From Gordionus sp. m RMFG-2023 (taxonomy: Eukaryota > Nematomorpha > Gordioida > Chordodea > Parachordodidae), in contig NC_088775.1 in assembly GCF_954871325.1 (NCBI RefSeq), positions 33,085,561 to 33,149,560 on the forward strand: DNA of 64,000 bases, read 5' to 3'. This document shows positions 11,607 to 24,276 of this stretch, piece after piece (within the stretch, counting starts at the first letter, position 1; the number at the start of each line of letters is the position of its first letter). A program made the translations under genes and the position numbers. The notes under the pieces are model-generated. The model saw only the letters and a list, made by a program, of their open reading frames with translations. It was not told where the DNA came from and did not search any database.

Positions 11607-11999
11607 AGAAAATATTTTCCAAAAACAAGTGACACTTTAAATATTCTTGAAGATGTAGATTTGGAGAAACCTGCTAGTCATGTAAGCCCTATTTATTAAA
11701 ATTCTTGTGAGATTTATTATTTGTCTATATTTTAATATTTATATTATAAAACATATTTTTATAAGAATGTTTCAAAAACAATTGACACTATTAATATTCT
11801 TGAAGATGTATATTTGGAGAAATCTGCTAGTCATGTAAGCCCTATTTATTAAAATTCTTGTGAGATTTATTATTTGTCTATATTTTAATATTTATTACAA
11901 TATTTATATTATAAAACATATTTTTATAAGAATGTTTCAAAAACAATTGACACTATTAATATTCTTGAAGATGTAGATTTGGAGAAACCTGCTAGTCAT
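11607..11999 (+). repeat. Phase-0 exon array in the P element
   Basis: Three tandem exon-intron units. Exon a (75 nt, after TTTTTTAG) reads RKYFPKTSDTLNILEDVDLE. Exons b1 and b2 (69 nt each, after TTTATAAG) read NVSKTIDTINILEDV(Y/D)LE. Every exon ends in CAT before GTAAGCCC. The introns are 84 and 96 nt. All lengths are multiples of three. The right arm holds at least two b-type copies (31254-31322 and about 31420-31484). Confidence 0.75.
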
Positions 12000-14055
12000 G
12001 TAAGCCCTATTTATTAAAATTCTTGTGAAATTTATTATTTGTCTATATTTTAATATTTATTACAATATATAAATTAAAATATTAATAATTTGATTTTAGG
12101 TTTTCTCGATGCTTCTTTTGATAGAATTAAAAGATTTCTATCTGATTCGAAAGTAAAATTATTCACCACATTAAGCCTTGATGAAATGTCCATTCGTCAT
12201 ATTGTACAATGGGACAAAAAGGAGTACCATGGATATGTTGATTGGGCAATGAAATCAAACCATCTGATTCTCTTCCTAAAGCCAAACAGGCTCTTTTTCT
12301 TATGGCAACATGTCTTAATGGAACATGGAAAATTCCCATAGGATACTTCTTAGTATCAAATACTACTGGAGATTTGCTTGCTAATATAGTCACTAATGCT
12401 CTTCATTTATTACATGATACAGGCACTTCCTGTAAAGTTATAGTATGTGATGGTTTGGCGGCTAATATAAAAATGTACCAACTACTTGGTGCATCTATAG
12501 ATCCTGATCTATGTATACCCTATTTTACTCACCCATTAAATTTTGATGAAAAAGTCTACATTATGTTGGACGTATGCCACATGATTAAGTTGTTGAGAAA
12601 TCTTTAATTTATAATAATGGATCAGTAATTAAATTACTATTAAAATATATATTTTTATAAATTAATAGATAATAAATTGTAAATATATAGCTAATCTTCA
12701 CAATTTACAAGATAAAGAAGGACTTCGTGCTGCTAATAAAATTAATAAATCTCATATTGACTATCACAAACAAAAAATGAAAGTACAATTAAAAATATTA
12801 CAATACTTATATTTTTTTTTAAAGGTTAGACTTGCTGTACAAGTTTTTAGTAGCTCAGTGGCAAAAGGTATTCTTTTGGCACAAGAGCTAAAGATTGATG
12901 GGTTTGAAAATTGTGAGAGCACAGTTGACTTTATTCAAATCATTGATCAGTATTAAAATATATTAATATTTTTATAGAATGTTTGACTTTTTAAATACAC
13001 GGAACATAGTTGCTAAAGGGTTTAAAAAACCACTAACTACAAATTCACTTTCTTATTATAAATTTTTTTGAGATGTGCATTACAACTTTAAAATCCTTAG
13101 TTTGAAAGTGGAAAATACGTTTATAGATCAAAAAAAAAAGTCTGCATTATAGGCTTAATCTTGTCAATGAAAAGCATTTTGGGAATTGGGAGGGAATTAT
13201 TATTAGGACCTAACCCCAAACTCATCAAGTATTTTATTTAGCATTATATATATTTTGTATATTTATTGCTTTTCATATTTTAGATATCTTTTAACCTACA
13301 AAACATCTCAAGATCATCTAGAGCTCTTCTTTAGCTGTTTACGAAGCAAAGGAGGTTTTAATAATAACCCTTCTGCCTATCAATTACGATCAGCTATAAG
13401 AGGCGTTATGATAGCAAAGATGGGAGCCTTATGCACAGGTAATTGTATTCCACTCGATAATACAAATCTTTTTTGTGGAGATTATCAAGATGATGACAAT
13501 ATACGAGCTATAGATTTTTCTTTTATAGATGTTCCAGATATCCAAAAATTATCGCCATTCGTTGATAACATCGCAACTTATATATCAGGATATATAACAC
13601 GTAAACTTATATCCGAAAATAAGGTAAAGTGTTATATATGTATTTCTGCAATGATTGTTAAAAATTGTAAAGATCAAGAGAGCTATAATTTAATTAAAAT
13701 TAAAAACAATCAGGGATTAATAATTCCTTCCAGAGATGTATCTAGATTATGCCAATATGCTGAAAGTGGTTTCCGTACATTTGAACATAATAATCAAATT
13801 AAAAAGTTTTGTATATTTAAACGAATAATATCTTTTGTGATTTCAAAAGTGATAGAAACAAATATTTTTGATAATCTGGTTGATCACATGCTAGATCAAG
13901 AAGAAACATCTAGCCATTATCAAAAATTAATTAGATTAATAGTTGAACGATACATAAACATAAGTTTTTATCATTTTGCAGATAAACAAAATAAAAATGA
14001 AAATACCAACATTCGTCAGAAGCTGACCAAAACCATTCTATTTAAAGGACAATAA
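11607..14055 (+). pseudogene. P-element (THAP9-like) transposase, left copy, missing one exon
   Basis: Small 5' exons at 11607-11681, 11766-11834 and 11931-11999 are phase-0 repeats (see exon array). From 12100 comes the core: FLDASFDRIKRF, LDEMSIRHIVQW, EYHGYVD, then VCDGLAANIK and MLDVCHMIKLLRN. An RNase-H-like catalytic fold is known for this family. Exons around 12690-12960 give LQDKEGLRAANKINKSHID and LKIDGFENCESTVDFIQ. The long last exon (about 13281-14055) is open to its stop. Compared with the right copy, the left lacks the exon encoding the YSPKAYKYLRDQF region (about 0.48 kb), carries a frameshift after GYVD and has a short deletion after RNL, so it is dead. No N-terminal THAP zinc finger was found. 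Confidence 0.85.
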
Positions 14056-15224
14056 ATATATCTATATAATCTTTTTTAATTTAAATGATATTAGATATAT
14101 ATTGTAACTATATATATTTAAATATAAATAATATCTATAAATCCTTTTGTAATTCATGAATATTATTTCTATTTATTAATTTATAATAAACAATTATTGA
14201 TTTTCATCATAAGATTAATAATCTCATAATATTAAGTTATGAAATTCTTCAAAAAATAAAAAGGTAAGATTAAGCTAAATTTATCTGAAGTCTAATGTTT
14301 TAATCTATATTTTTTTTATTGATAAAATAAACTGGATAATATAATATAAGCAAAAATAATTTTTTATTTGCAATACATAATTTATCGTAAGATATATCTA
14401 TTAAATCAATATGATCCAATTAGCACAACTGATTAAAATATTAAATTCATATTGTATTTCTTTAATAATATAACATATTTTTTATAATATATATATTATT
14501 GAGAATCTGAAGATTAAACATTTACTTTATATTAAAAAAAGAAGAAATACCTCTATTTTTAAGATTCAGGATCACAACTTTAAAATTGAGAGAACTTTAC
14601 ATTTATTATTTAAGAAAAATATTGGAGGATGCCTAATATTCTGGATTTCTAAGTTATATTTTACTTTTTTATTAATATCATAATGTAAATTTTTAGCTAG
14701 AATTCTTTAAAAATTAACTTATATTTAGATGTTTAAGCCAAACAATATGAATATTTATAATAAAAATCCTGATGATTCAGTTTATCACCTTGTATGATTC
14801 GAAATATTAAAAGGGCAAGTAAAGTCTCATATTAAGATAAACATAAATTTAAGCAATGATTTAAATATATCTACCTTATTAGATATTTTAAGACTAGAAT
14901 AGAAACTAAAAACAATTATATTGTGTCTTAAGAAAAACAAATGATAAGTAAGGGAACTTTATTAGATACTTTATATTCTATGTATAAAAAAATGTTTAAA
15001 ATATAAATTTTAATAATTTAGTCATATAATTTTAAATTATTTGAATTTGGTCTGCTAAATATATATCTTCTTGGAAGAATAGCCTTGGAATATTTGTAGG
15101 ATAGGATCCTTGATGGTACCATTAATGCAGATGGATGTGGATTTAAATTCTTTGTTAAGTATCATAGGAAAAATTTCAGATATAGTAATAAATTAGGCTC
15201 GTAATTTTAATAATGATTTCTGTT
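14056..15224. other. P-element 3' non-coding region
   Basis: No coding sequence lies between the transposase stop and the right terminal repeat. It is AT-rich and mirrored at 27534-28704. Confidence 0.7.
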
Positions 15225-15320
15225 ACCAAAATGGCGGGTCCAGCTGATTTGCTTTTAACGACGCTTAAAAATGCATTTTAATGAATGAATCGTCAGTCTA
15301 TGTATATTATATGTCATTGA
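15225..15320 (-). repeat. P element right terminal inverted repeat
   Basis: Reverse complement of the left terminus; ends ATATTATATGTCATTGA. Confidence 0.85.
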
Positions 15321-15512
15321 CTTAGATTTATAGCATTATTTTTACAGTCATAATAGTCTTTTAAAATTACCATGTGATCTTATGGGTATATTTATATTTT
15401 CATCATTTTTATATTTACATATTAAAATTATTTCAAATGATATTATGTCCACAAAAATTTCCTTTAATTTATAAATAGTATGGCCCTAACTAAGTTAAAG
15501 ATGTTATCGGTT

Positions 15513-15570
15513 AGGGTCCACTAGATCGTATGAACATTTATGAAAAACGTCAAATGACCTAAAATGGCCA
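15513..15570 (+). repeat. FLYWCH-MULE end, left-arm copy
   Basis: GGTCCACTAGATCGTATGAA resembles the spacer end at about 21104 (TCCCACTAAATCGTATGAAG) and is the mirror of 27188-27245. It marks the 3' end of the MULE whose other end lies in the palindrome spacer. Confidence 0.6.
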
Positions 15571-16353
15571 CAAATATATTTGAAGCGATTATAATATTTG
15601 TATAATTTTGAAATGATGTAACAGATAAGACAAATAAATTAAAATATACTTTTTATTTTAAATAAAATTAAATATAAATATAAATTGCTAAATGGTAATT
15701 AATATAGATTATATACAATTAATATTATAATAATTGTATAAATAATAGAAAAGAACATATTAAAAAATTTAATTAATTAAGATAATATATTATAAATTGC
15801 AGATAATTAATAAAATTTTAGAAAACTCTTCTAGATCTATTAATATATAACAGACAGCACGATTATACTATAAATATATCTTTAAATCAGTGATGAAGCA
15901 AAATAAAAAAATGTTTATTTTTTTTATTATATTTTTTTCCTTACTTAATTAATGTTTACTAATTGTAATTATGTTATTTAAAATTTATTATGATTATCAG
16001 AGTTGTATAAAAAGTATATGCATCTATATTATTTCAGAGGTATCTGTTTATAGATAATTTTTAAGATACATTTTGATATACTTTTATTTAACGCCTTTTT
16101 ATCTAAAAAATAAAAATATTTAGATGCAAATTTTATGTTATATGTATGAGCATATAATTTAAATAAATATATATTATAAAAATATTAAGACTAATATAAT
16201 AAAAAAATATATATATAATATTAAAACACATATATAGAAATTTTTTTCCCATTATCTATAGATCAGTTCAAGATTGTGAAGGATATTCTTATCATGCAAA
16301 GGAATTTATAAATCCTTTCTTAGACATGACGCCTATTAATTATAAACAATACC
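15571..16353. other. AT-rich non-coding DNA inside the palindrome arm
   Basis: Nothing recognised; mirrored at 26405-27187. It lies between the MULE end and the hAT end. Confidence 0.5.
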
Positions 16354-17118
16354 CAGAGTTGGGCAGGTCATCCGGAAAAAGAATCTAGATACAGATACAG
16401 ATTCTTTGTGAAAAAATGAATCTTAGATATAGATACTAATATCTTTTTCAAAATATCAAAAAGATACAAGATAAAAGATACTTGTATCTTTTGCCTAACT
16501 AGAGTATCTTAAATACAAGATACTTCTAAATTATCATTACCAATTAAATTAGAATAGTTTGTAAAATACAGTTTTTATTATTTATTTGTGAAGAACATAA
16601 CATTCATATAATAAGAATGAATATTTACAATAATTACTAAAATATTTAATCATGAGTTGATTATAATAATCAGGTATTTTAATATTAGTATTAGCCCATT
16701 CTTAGCATAGATGAAGGGAGACTAGTATTTTTAATGGGAGTTGAAATATTAATTTGCAAAAGAGTATTTAAAATAAATTCATTATTTTATAAGATAATCA
16801 AATTTTTCAAATATTTATAATTGGACCTTTGCCGTTTTGGCGTACTTAACATTAAACTAAATAACCTTTCAATTGGAGCTGATGAAGGTATTGCAGTATT
16901 AAATTTATAAAAAATTTCCTTAATGGAAGAATAATTATTAAGCATTTATGACTTTCTTTAATATAATTTAAAACCCCCAGTTCAATGTTATTTATATTAT
17001 TGAACTCCGCAACCTTTGTTTTACCAAAAGAAAAATAATATGGATGTGATATTGATATCAAAAAAGCCTCATTATATTCAAATCATAACTAGTATCTTAT
17101 TAAAAATTTTAAAAAGAT
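16354..17118 (-). mobile_element. hAT transposon remnant, left-arm copy
   Basis: Mirror of 25640-26404. The terminus CAGAGTTGGGCAGGT at 16354 is hAT-like. Inside are the subterminal AGATAC/GTATCT motifs and the decayed C-terminal dimerisation region on the minus strand (SSAPIERLFS, KYLKNLIIL). Confidence 0.75.
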
Positions 17119-17967
17119 ACTGAGTACAAGATAAAAATATTTTTGACTTTGATTGAAAAAAAGTTATTAAAAAATTTAAAATCTAGCAATAATTATAATT
17201 CTGTGTTTGATCATTTTACTCAAAAACAAAGACGAATTATACTTATTTATATATTTTAATCTTTTTATGGTTTGACTAAAAATAAAAATTCTATTGCTTT
17301 GATAGTAGTGAATTTGACGCTTCATCACTATATAAATATTGAAGTTTATCATAAGTACTTTTGTGGGTTTATACATAAATTCTTTATCATAAAATTAAAT
17401 TTTTTTATGCTAATATTTAAAGTTTTATCTTGAGGTAATATTAGTTCAAAAATATGTTTTTCTGTAAATGTTTAATTAATCTATATACCTACCCTATTAT
17501 CCAATATTGTTACATTAATATATAACCCATAATAAGATAGTTGATTTTCTTAACTATATCATACCTTTGTCATCTTTCCTAACTATTCAAAAGTCTGACT
17601 TTTAAAACTTTTTCTAAAATTTAAGTGGCACGCTTTTACCTGGTCAGAAAATTGAACTTAATCAAGAATGAACATAAAGTAGTAATAATATTTTTAGGGA
17701 TTTATTTATTATTTATGTCATAGAAAATTTTAAATATATAATATACCAACAATATTAAAAATAATATATTTCCATTGCGATTATTATAATAAGATTACAT
17801 ATTAGTATTGCGCTATATAAATATGATTAAAAGATTGTATGGTAAATTATTAAAAATGGTTTAGTGCGTGTTAACTATATAAATAAAATATCAATGACGA
17901 AACAATATGATAAGGTATATGTAAAAAAAAAATTAAAAACTATAAATTTTGAAAATGACGTATACCA
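17119..17967. other. AT-rich non-coding DNA inside the palindrome arm
   Basis: No supported coding sequence; mirrored at 24791-25639. The 66-codon open frame at 17176-17376 is low-complexity. Confidence 0.4.
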
Positions 17968-19202
17968 CCTATGTCAAACCCGACTATAAATACTCGGATT
18001 AATAGTAATGTTATCCTTTATTGACAATATAAAACAATATAGTTTGACAATGGCAGAAAAATTAGAGTGATTTGATTTTTTTGAATATAAAAATTTTGAT
18101 ATTTTCTCCAAATATTCTATAGGGGTAAAAAAACCTCCACAGTATAGTATTATATTTTCATTAATTTTATCGTCTAATATACAATATTTTTTTTTCTTTC
18201 CGTAACCTTTCTGCCATCATCTAATTGGATTAATTTTAAGTCCATATCTTGTTCTATAATTTTTATGGTGTCAATAAAGAGATAGGGTCACAGTAAAATG
18301 TGACCCAAATTTACCCCTACCCTCGGCATTTGTAATATATGTCGCCAAAATCATGGATGTATAAATATTTGTTATAATATATCATTTTTTTGTTGTTTTT
18401 TGATGTTATAAAACTATATTGATTGTTTTGAATGATAGCTATGTTCAAAAATGATATAAATATCTATAAGATACTATTTACTTGGACTAGTGGTACCTCC
18501 ATTATAGGCATCTATTTCCTCCAAGACCTCTGGGTTCATAACTTTGTTAAAAAATGGATAGCACAAATATATAATTAAAATTTACTTGGACTAGTGGTAC
18601 CTCCATTATAGACATCTATTTACTCCAAGACCTCTGGGTTCATAACTTTGTTAAAAAATGGATAGCACAAATATATAATTAAAATTTACTTGGACTAGTG
18701 GTACTTCCATTATAGGCATCTATTTCCTCCAAGACCTCTGGGTTCATAACTTTGTTAAAAAATGGATAGCACAAATATATAATTAAAATTTACTTGGACT
18801 ATTGATAATTCTGTTATCGGCATCTATTTCTTCCAAGACCTCTGGGTTCATAACTTTGTTAAAAAATAGATAGCACAAATATATAATTGAAATTTACTTA
18901 GACTGTTTGTGATGTCCAAAACTTGTAGATTAAAAGCTTTAAAAAATTATTGTAAATATATATTTGATATTTTACTTTGGCATTCTGCAGTGCATATATT
19001 TGATGCTATAATATAAATACACATGATTCAGTAATTAAGTTTTTAATTTTTTATACTTGGTGAAAATAATGATATATTTTTCTGTGTAGATGCATCCAAT
19101 AATAGAGCATTATCAGCTTAAATATATTTATATGAAATATTTAGCTATAAAAATCACTTTGTGTGAATATCGATATATATCTTTTCTTAGGGCAATCAGA
19201 GT
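17968..19202 (-). pseudogene. FLYWCH-MULE gene part, left-arm copy (exon array, FLYWCH, C-terminus)
   Basis: Mirror of 23556-24790. In minus-strand order it has phase-1 exons at 19202-19158, 19116-19057, 19005-18976, 18936-18898, 18853-18794, 18749-18690, 18645-18586 and 18541-18482. Then come a FLYWCH exon from 18438 and the MULE C-terminus down to 17968. See the right-arm entry for the reading. It is dead: the transposase core is missing. Confidence 0.75.
18482..18853 (-). repeat. 104-bp exon-intron tandem array, left-arm copy
   Basis: Four units of 60-nt exon plus 44-nt intron, mirror of 23905-24276. On the plus strand the units look like a plain 104-bp satellite starting CTTGGACTAGTGG. 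Confidence 0.9.
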
Positions 19203-19392
19203 CTGTGTAAAGAAATATGTAGTAATACCAACTACTAATTATAAACAATACGACTACTAATTTATATTTCAATTTATTTTTTATATCAAATTTTTATTTA
19301 TTATTTTTCGAATGTTCGATTCTATTTTTAATATACAATATACATAAATAATCATTTATTAATTTATTACATTTCCTTCAAACAATTTAAAG

Positions 19393-21034
19393 TTAGATTT
19401 CTTCAATAAACCTCTTTGTAGGTTTATGGTTTCTTGATGAGCAACGTAATGTGGTATTTGTATTTGTGTTTGTATTTGCTTCATTCACTGGCACAACCAT
19501 TTCTGTAACTTCCAAAGAACTTTCATGATTTGGGATAACTAAACGATTTCTTAACTGATCTGCATGCTTCCGTAATGTTTTCCCGGAAGATTCAACAATA
19601 TAAGAATAAAGTCCTATTCTTTCTTTAATTACTCCCTCTCTCCAACCATTGGTATTTTCATTATTTAACCATATAGGTTGTGAGATTTCAAATTCTCTTT
19701 CCTTTGAATGTAAATCATGATGAAGGCTTTGTTTATCAATAGCCCTTACTATTTCGTGTTCTGCATTTGGTCGGATCCAATCCAGACTTGTTTTCAATTG
19801 CCTCCCAAACATAATTTTAGCAGGAGATCTCCCTGTGGAACTATGCTCTCCCAATCGGTAGGTTGTTAAAACCTGTGTCATAGCTTCTTTGGGATCGCTA
19901 ATTGAATCTCTCGTTGCATAATACCGACCTTTCAAAGTTCGTACTGTACGTTCAGCTAATCCATTAGTTTTTGGATGATAGGGTGCAGAACGTATATGAC
20001 GTATGTTATTTAAATCACAATACCTACGGAATTCCCCTGATAAGAATTGTGGTCCTTTGTCTGACACACTGTACTTGGGTATTCCAAACCTAGCAAACCA
20101 TTTATTTAGTCGTTTTATCATAGCATCAGCAGAGGTATTCTGCATTAGATCAACTTCTAACCATGGTCTATTTTTCTGGCATCCAGAACATATTTTGATA
20201 AAATTTTCTATATCAACATCACATCTGGGCCACCAACAATACAATCTAAAAATAGATTTCATTACATTTTCCCCAGGATGTCCCCAGTGAATCATTCCTA
20301 ACACTGCATTTCTTAATTTATTAGAAATAACCAATCTCCCATTCCATTCTATAATATCACGATTGACAGAAAGCTCTTCCCGTCGATTATAAAAATTAAC
20401 TATTTCTTTATCTTTATGACGATCAAAGTTTCGCCAACTTTGCTGAATATGTATTGCTACTTTTTTTAATATTAAATCTTGCTTCGACTCTTTTCGTAGA
20501 ATATTTTCTGATAATTGCATATCATCTAAATTAATACTTCGAATATCCAAAGCATGTTTAGAATCTTGATTCTCTTCCGAAATTTCTTGGTGTTTATTAA
20601 TCAAATCTCGAATTCTAGAATCTAGTGTTATGCAACATTTTTCTTTTTCAATATTGTTGACCAAATTGCGTACTTGTTTAATCATAACCTGACGAGGCAT
20701 TTCTAAATTGAATGCTATAATCCATGGTAATCCGAAAAGAGGCACCCCAGTTGTATTCATTATTACCACTGGTAGAGTCCTTGTCTGTGATCCAATCCTA
20801 ACATTGACTTGGGTCTCGCCCTTGACGTCTAACGGATGATCACCATATGCAGTCAATGGACTGGTTGGCCTAATTTTTGGTCGCCCAATACTTGTCCATA
20901 TATCAATTCCTATCAATGACGCTTGTGCACCAGTGTCAAAATCAAATTCAACATCTAACCCATTTATCTCTGCAGTTAGTTTTGCTCGATTCTCTGGATT
21001 TTGTTGAATCTTCCAAATATTATGAATAGAATAA
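19393..21034 (-). mobile_element. Ty3/gypsy-derived fossil, left-arm copy
   Basis: Partial gypsy-like element, mirror of the right-arm copy and identical to it in translation over the shared part. Parts visible are a retropepsin-like region (DFDTGAQASLIG), an integrase zinc-binding region (H2C2: HPGENV, then CSGC) and an integrase core-like region ending in a chromatin-facing tail. No LTRs are seen, so it is broken and partial. The frame continues a few codons into unrelated spacer DNA at the palindrome junction. Near-identity of the two copies reflects a young duplication of the arm, not two insertions. Confidence 0.85.
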
Positions 21035-21725
21035 ATGGTTAAATCAACAATGAGAAGAATTGTTAAACTAGATATCAAACTAGACGAACTAATTAAAATT
21101 GGGGTATCGTCCCACTAAATCGTATGAAGATTATGAATTAGGCGTTTTGTCGTATTGCCAAGATTCCCAAAAATATCTCGAAGATTCCCAAAATTGTATT
21201 TGAAGTAATTATGAAAATTAAAGAGGTTAAAGATATATCGCAACAATTATCAACACTAAGAAAATTAGAAATTAAAGTATATATTATTTAATTAGCATAT
21301 AATAATTAATTTTTTTTATAAAACTAGGCAAAACAGAGAGTGCATATATTATGAAAGTATGATTATGTCTTGCATAAGCATGGAAAGAATGCTATATATT
21401 ATACATGTAGAAGAAAATGTGGAGGAAGAGCTAAAATTTGTGGTACTGAATTTAGCATCACTGTAAAACATTTAGAAACATGCAAGCCAATTCAAAGTAA
21501 ATAGTTATAAATATTTTACCATATATTATCCAATTAATATTTCAATTTAGATGATTCTCTAAGTCTAGCTTCTGGTTCTCAAGGTCCATCTGTGAACCTC
21601 CCTGTTCAAGGTAAATAATTGTGATTTATAAATTATTTTATTTTGTAATAAATGTAAAAAAATTGGTCATTTTGCAGTTTGCTGTAAATCAAAGAATTTA
21701 AATTATATAAGAGTGTCATCAAGTG
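21035..21725. other. Palindrome spacer (0.69 kb)
   Basis: Unpaired centre of the giant inverted duplication. It carries, in plus orientation, the 5' end of a MULE (about 21104), a FLYWCH exon (21373-21496), a 60-nt phase-1 exon (21551-21610) and the beginning of the gypsy fossil that continues into the right arm. The spacer is thus colinear with the right arm and foreign to the left arm. Confidence 0.85.
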
Positions 21726-23400
21726 ATTCTATTCATAATATTTGGAAGATTCAACAAAATCCAGAGAATCGAGCAAAACTAACTGCAGAGATAAATGGGT
21801 TAGATGTTGAATTTGATTTTGACACTGGTGCACAAGCGTCATTGATAGGAATTGATATATGGACAAGTATTGGGCGACCAAAAATTAGGCCAACCAGTCC
21901 ATTGACTGCATATGGTGATCATCCGTTAGACGTCAAGGGCGAGACCCAAGTCAATGTTAGGATTGGATCACAGACAAGGACTCTACCAGTGGTAATAATG
22001 AATACAACTGGGGTGCCTCTTTTCGGATTACCATGGATTATAGCATTCAATTTAGAAATGCCTCGTCAGGTTATGATTAAACAAGTACGCAATTTGGTCA
22101 ACAATATTGAAAAAGAAAAATGTTGCATAACACTAGATTCTAGAATTCGAGATTTGATTAATAAACACCAAGAAATTTCGGAAGAGAATCAAGATTCTAA
22201 ACATGCTTTGGATATTCGAAGTATTAATTTAGATGATATGCAATTATCAGAAAATATTCTACGAAAAGAGTCGAAGCAAGATTTAATATTAAAAAAAGTA
22301 GCAATACATATTCAGCAAAGTTGGCGAAACTTTGATCGTCATAAAGATAAAGAAATAGTTAATTTTTATAATCGACGGGAAGAGCTTTCTGTCAATCGTG
22401 ATATTATAGAATGGAATGGGAGATTGGTTATTTCTAATAAATTAAGAAATGCAGTGTTAGGAATGATTCACTGGGGACATCCTGGGGAAAATGTAATGAA
22501 ATCTATTTTTAGATTGTATTGTTGGTGGCCCAGATGTGATGTTGATATAGAAAATTTTATCAAAATATGTTCTGGATGCCAGAAAAATAGACCATGGTTA
22601 GAAGTTGATCTAATGCAGAATACCTCTGCTGATGCTATGATAAAACGACTAAATAAATGGTTTGCTAGGTTTGGAATACCCAAGTACAGTGTGTCAGACA
22701 AAGGACCACAATTCTTATCAGGGGAATTCCGTAGGTATTGTGATTTAAATAACATACGTCATATACGTTCTGCACCCTATCATCCAAAAACTAATGGATT
22801 AGCTGAACGTACAGTACGAACTTTGAAAGGTCGGTATTATGCAACGAGAGATTCAATTAGCGATCCCAAAGAAGCTATGACACAGGTTTTAACAACCTAC
22901 CGATTGGGAGAGCATAGTTCCACAGGGAGATCTCCTGCTAAAATTATGTTTGGGAGGCAATTGAAAACAAGTCTGGATTGGATCCGACCAAATGCAGAAC
23001 ACGAAATAGTAAGGGCTATTGATAAACAAAGCCTTCATCATGATTTACATTCAAAGGAAAGAGAATTTGAAATCTCACAACCTATATGGTTAAATAATGA
23101 AAATACCAATGGTTGGAGAGAGGGAGTAATTAAAGAAAGAATAGGACTTTATTCTTATATTGTTGAATCTTCCGGGAAAACATTACGGAAGCATGCAGAT
23201 CAGTTAAGAAATCGTTTAGTTATCCCAAATCATGAAAGTTCTTTGGAAGTTACAGAAATGGTTGTGCCAGTGAATGAAGCAAATACAAACACAAATACAA
23301 ATACCACATTACGTTGCTCATCAAGAAACCATAAACCTACAAAGAGGTTTATTGAAGAAATCTAACTTTAAATTGTTTGAAGGAAATGTAATAAATTAAT
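21640..23400 (+). mobile_element. Ty3/gypsy-derived fossil, right-arm copy
   Basis: The same partial element as 19393-21034 but running further upstream, where a CCHC zinc-knuckle-like region (KCKKIGHFAVCC) is seen. Parts in order are zinc knuckle, retropepsin-like, integrase H2C2 and integrase core-like with tail. No LTRs are seen, so it is partial and broken. It lies among exons of the FLYWCH-MULE, into which it was presumably inserted. It keeps a long uninterrupted frame, suggesting low age or recent copying. Confidence 0.8.
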
Positions 23401-23904
23401 AAATGATTATTTATGTATATTGTATATTAAAAATAGAATCGAACATTCGAAAAATAATAAATAAAAATTTGATATAAAAAATAAATTGAAATATAAATTA
23501 GTAGTCGTATTGTTTATAATTAGTAGTTGGTATTACTACATATTTCTTTACACAGACTCTGATTGCCCTAAGAAAAGATATATATCGATATTCACACAAA
23601 GTGATTTTTATAGCTAAATATTTCATATAAATATATTTAAGCTGATAATGCTCTATTATTGGATGCATCTACACAGAAAAATATATCATTATTTTCACCA
23701 AGTATAAAAAATTAAAAACTTAATTACTGAATCATGTGTATTTATATTATAGCATCAAATATATGCACTGCAGAATGCCAAAGTAAAATATCAAATATAT
23801 ATTTACAATAATTTTTTAAAGCTTTTAATCTACAAGTTTTGGACATCACAAACAGTCTAAGTAAATTTCAATTATATATTTGTGCTATCTATTTTTTAAC
23901 AAAG

Positions 23905-24276
23905 TTATGAACCCAGAGGTCTTGGAAGAAATAGATGCCGATAACAGAATTATCAATAGTCCAAGTAAATTTTAATTATATATTTGTGCTATCCATTTTT
24001 TAACAAAGTTATGAACCCAGAGGTCTTGGAGGAAATAGATGCCTATAATGGAAGTACCACTAGTCCAAGTAAATTTTAATTATATATTTGTGCTATCCAT
24101 TTTTTAACAAAGTTATGAACCCAGAGGTCTTGGAGTAAATAGATGTCTATAATGGAGGTACCACTAGTCCAAGTAAATTTTAATTATATATTTGTGCTAT
24201 CCATTTTTTAACAAAGTTATGAACCCAGAGGTCTTGGAGGAAATAGATGCCTATAATGGAGGTACCACTAGTCCAA
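23905..24276 (+). repeat. 104-bp exon-intron tandem array (60 + 44 nt), four units
   Basis: Each unit has an exon of 60 nt that follows AACAAAG, begins TTATGAACCCAGAGG and ends AGTCCAA before GTAAAT. It reads MNPEVLEEIDAYNGGTTSP with variants. The intron is exactly 44 nt each time. Entry and exit are in phase 1, so any number of units keeps the frame. The third copy has a stop (LE*ID). Exons just upstream (45, 60, 30 and 39 nt) are also phase-1 symmetric but not similar in sequence. Confidence 0.9.

Larger units (their letters stand above)
11183..15320 (+). mobile_element. P element, left copy with both termini
   Basis: The inverted termini are TCAATGACATATAATATA at 11183 and its reverse complement ending at 15320. 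The terminal repeat extends about 95 bp, including a shared AATCAGCTGG...CGCCATTTTGGT block (11245-11275 and 15220-15245). Between them lies a THAP9/P-type transposase gene on the plus strand. No matching 8-bp target duplication is evident (TGCTCAAA against CTTAGATT). The element's right four-fifths belongs to the giant palindrome and recurs inverted at 27438-31563. Confidence 0.85.
11700..21034. repeat. Left arm of the giant inverted duplication
   Basis: Base x here pairs with base (42758 - x) in the right arm for most of the inner arm, for example 19393 with 23365, 16852 with 25906 and 16354 with 26404. The sum drifts to about 42790 by the outer P-element core because of small indels. Identity is nearly complete near the centre and visibly lower in the outer P-element part. 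The inner end is exact: AGAAT at about 21030-21034, after which the arms diverge. Confidence 0.95.

Noticed and set aside
18482-18910. Simple 104-bp satellite
   Set aside because: The plus-strand view hides that each unit is a 60-nt phase-1 exon plus a 44-nt intron on the minus strand, so it is reported as an exon array.
20003-20290. 95-codon open frame, and its mirror at 22468-22755
   Set aside because: Antisense shadow of the gypsy-derived frame; present in both arms only because the arms are copies.
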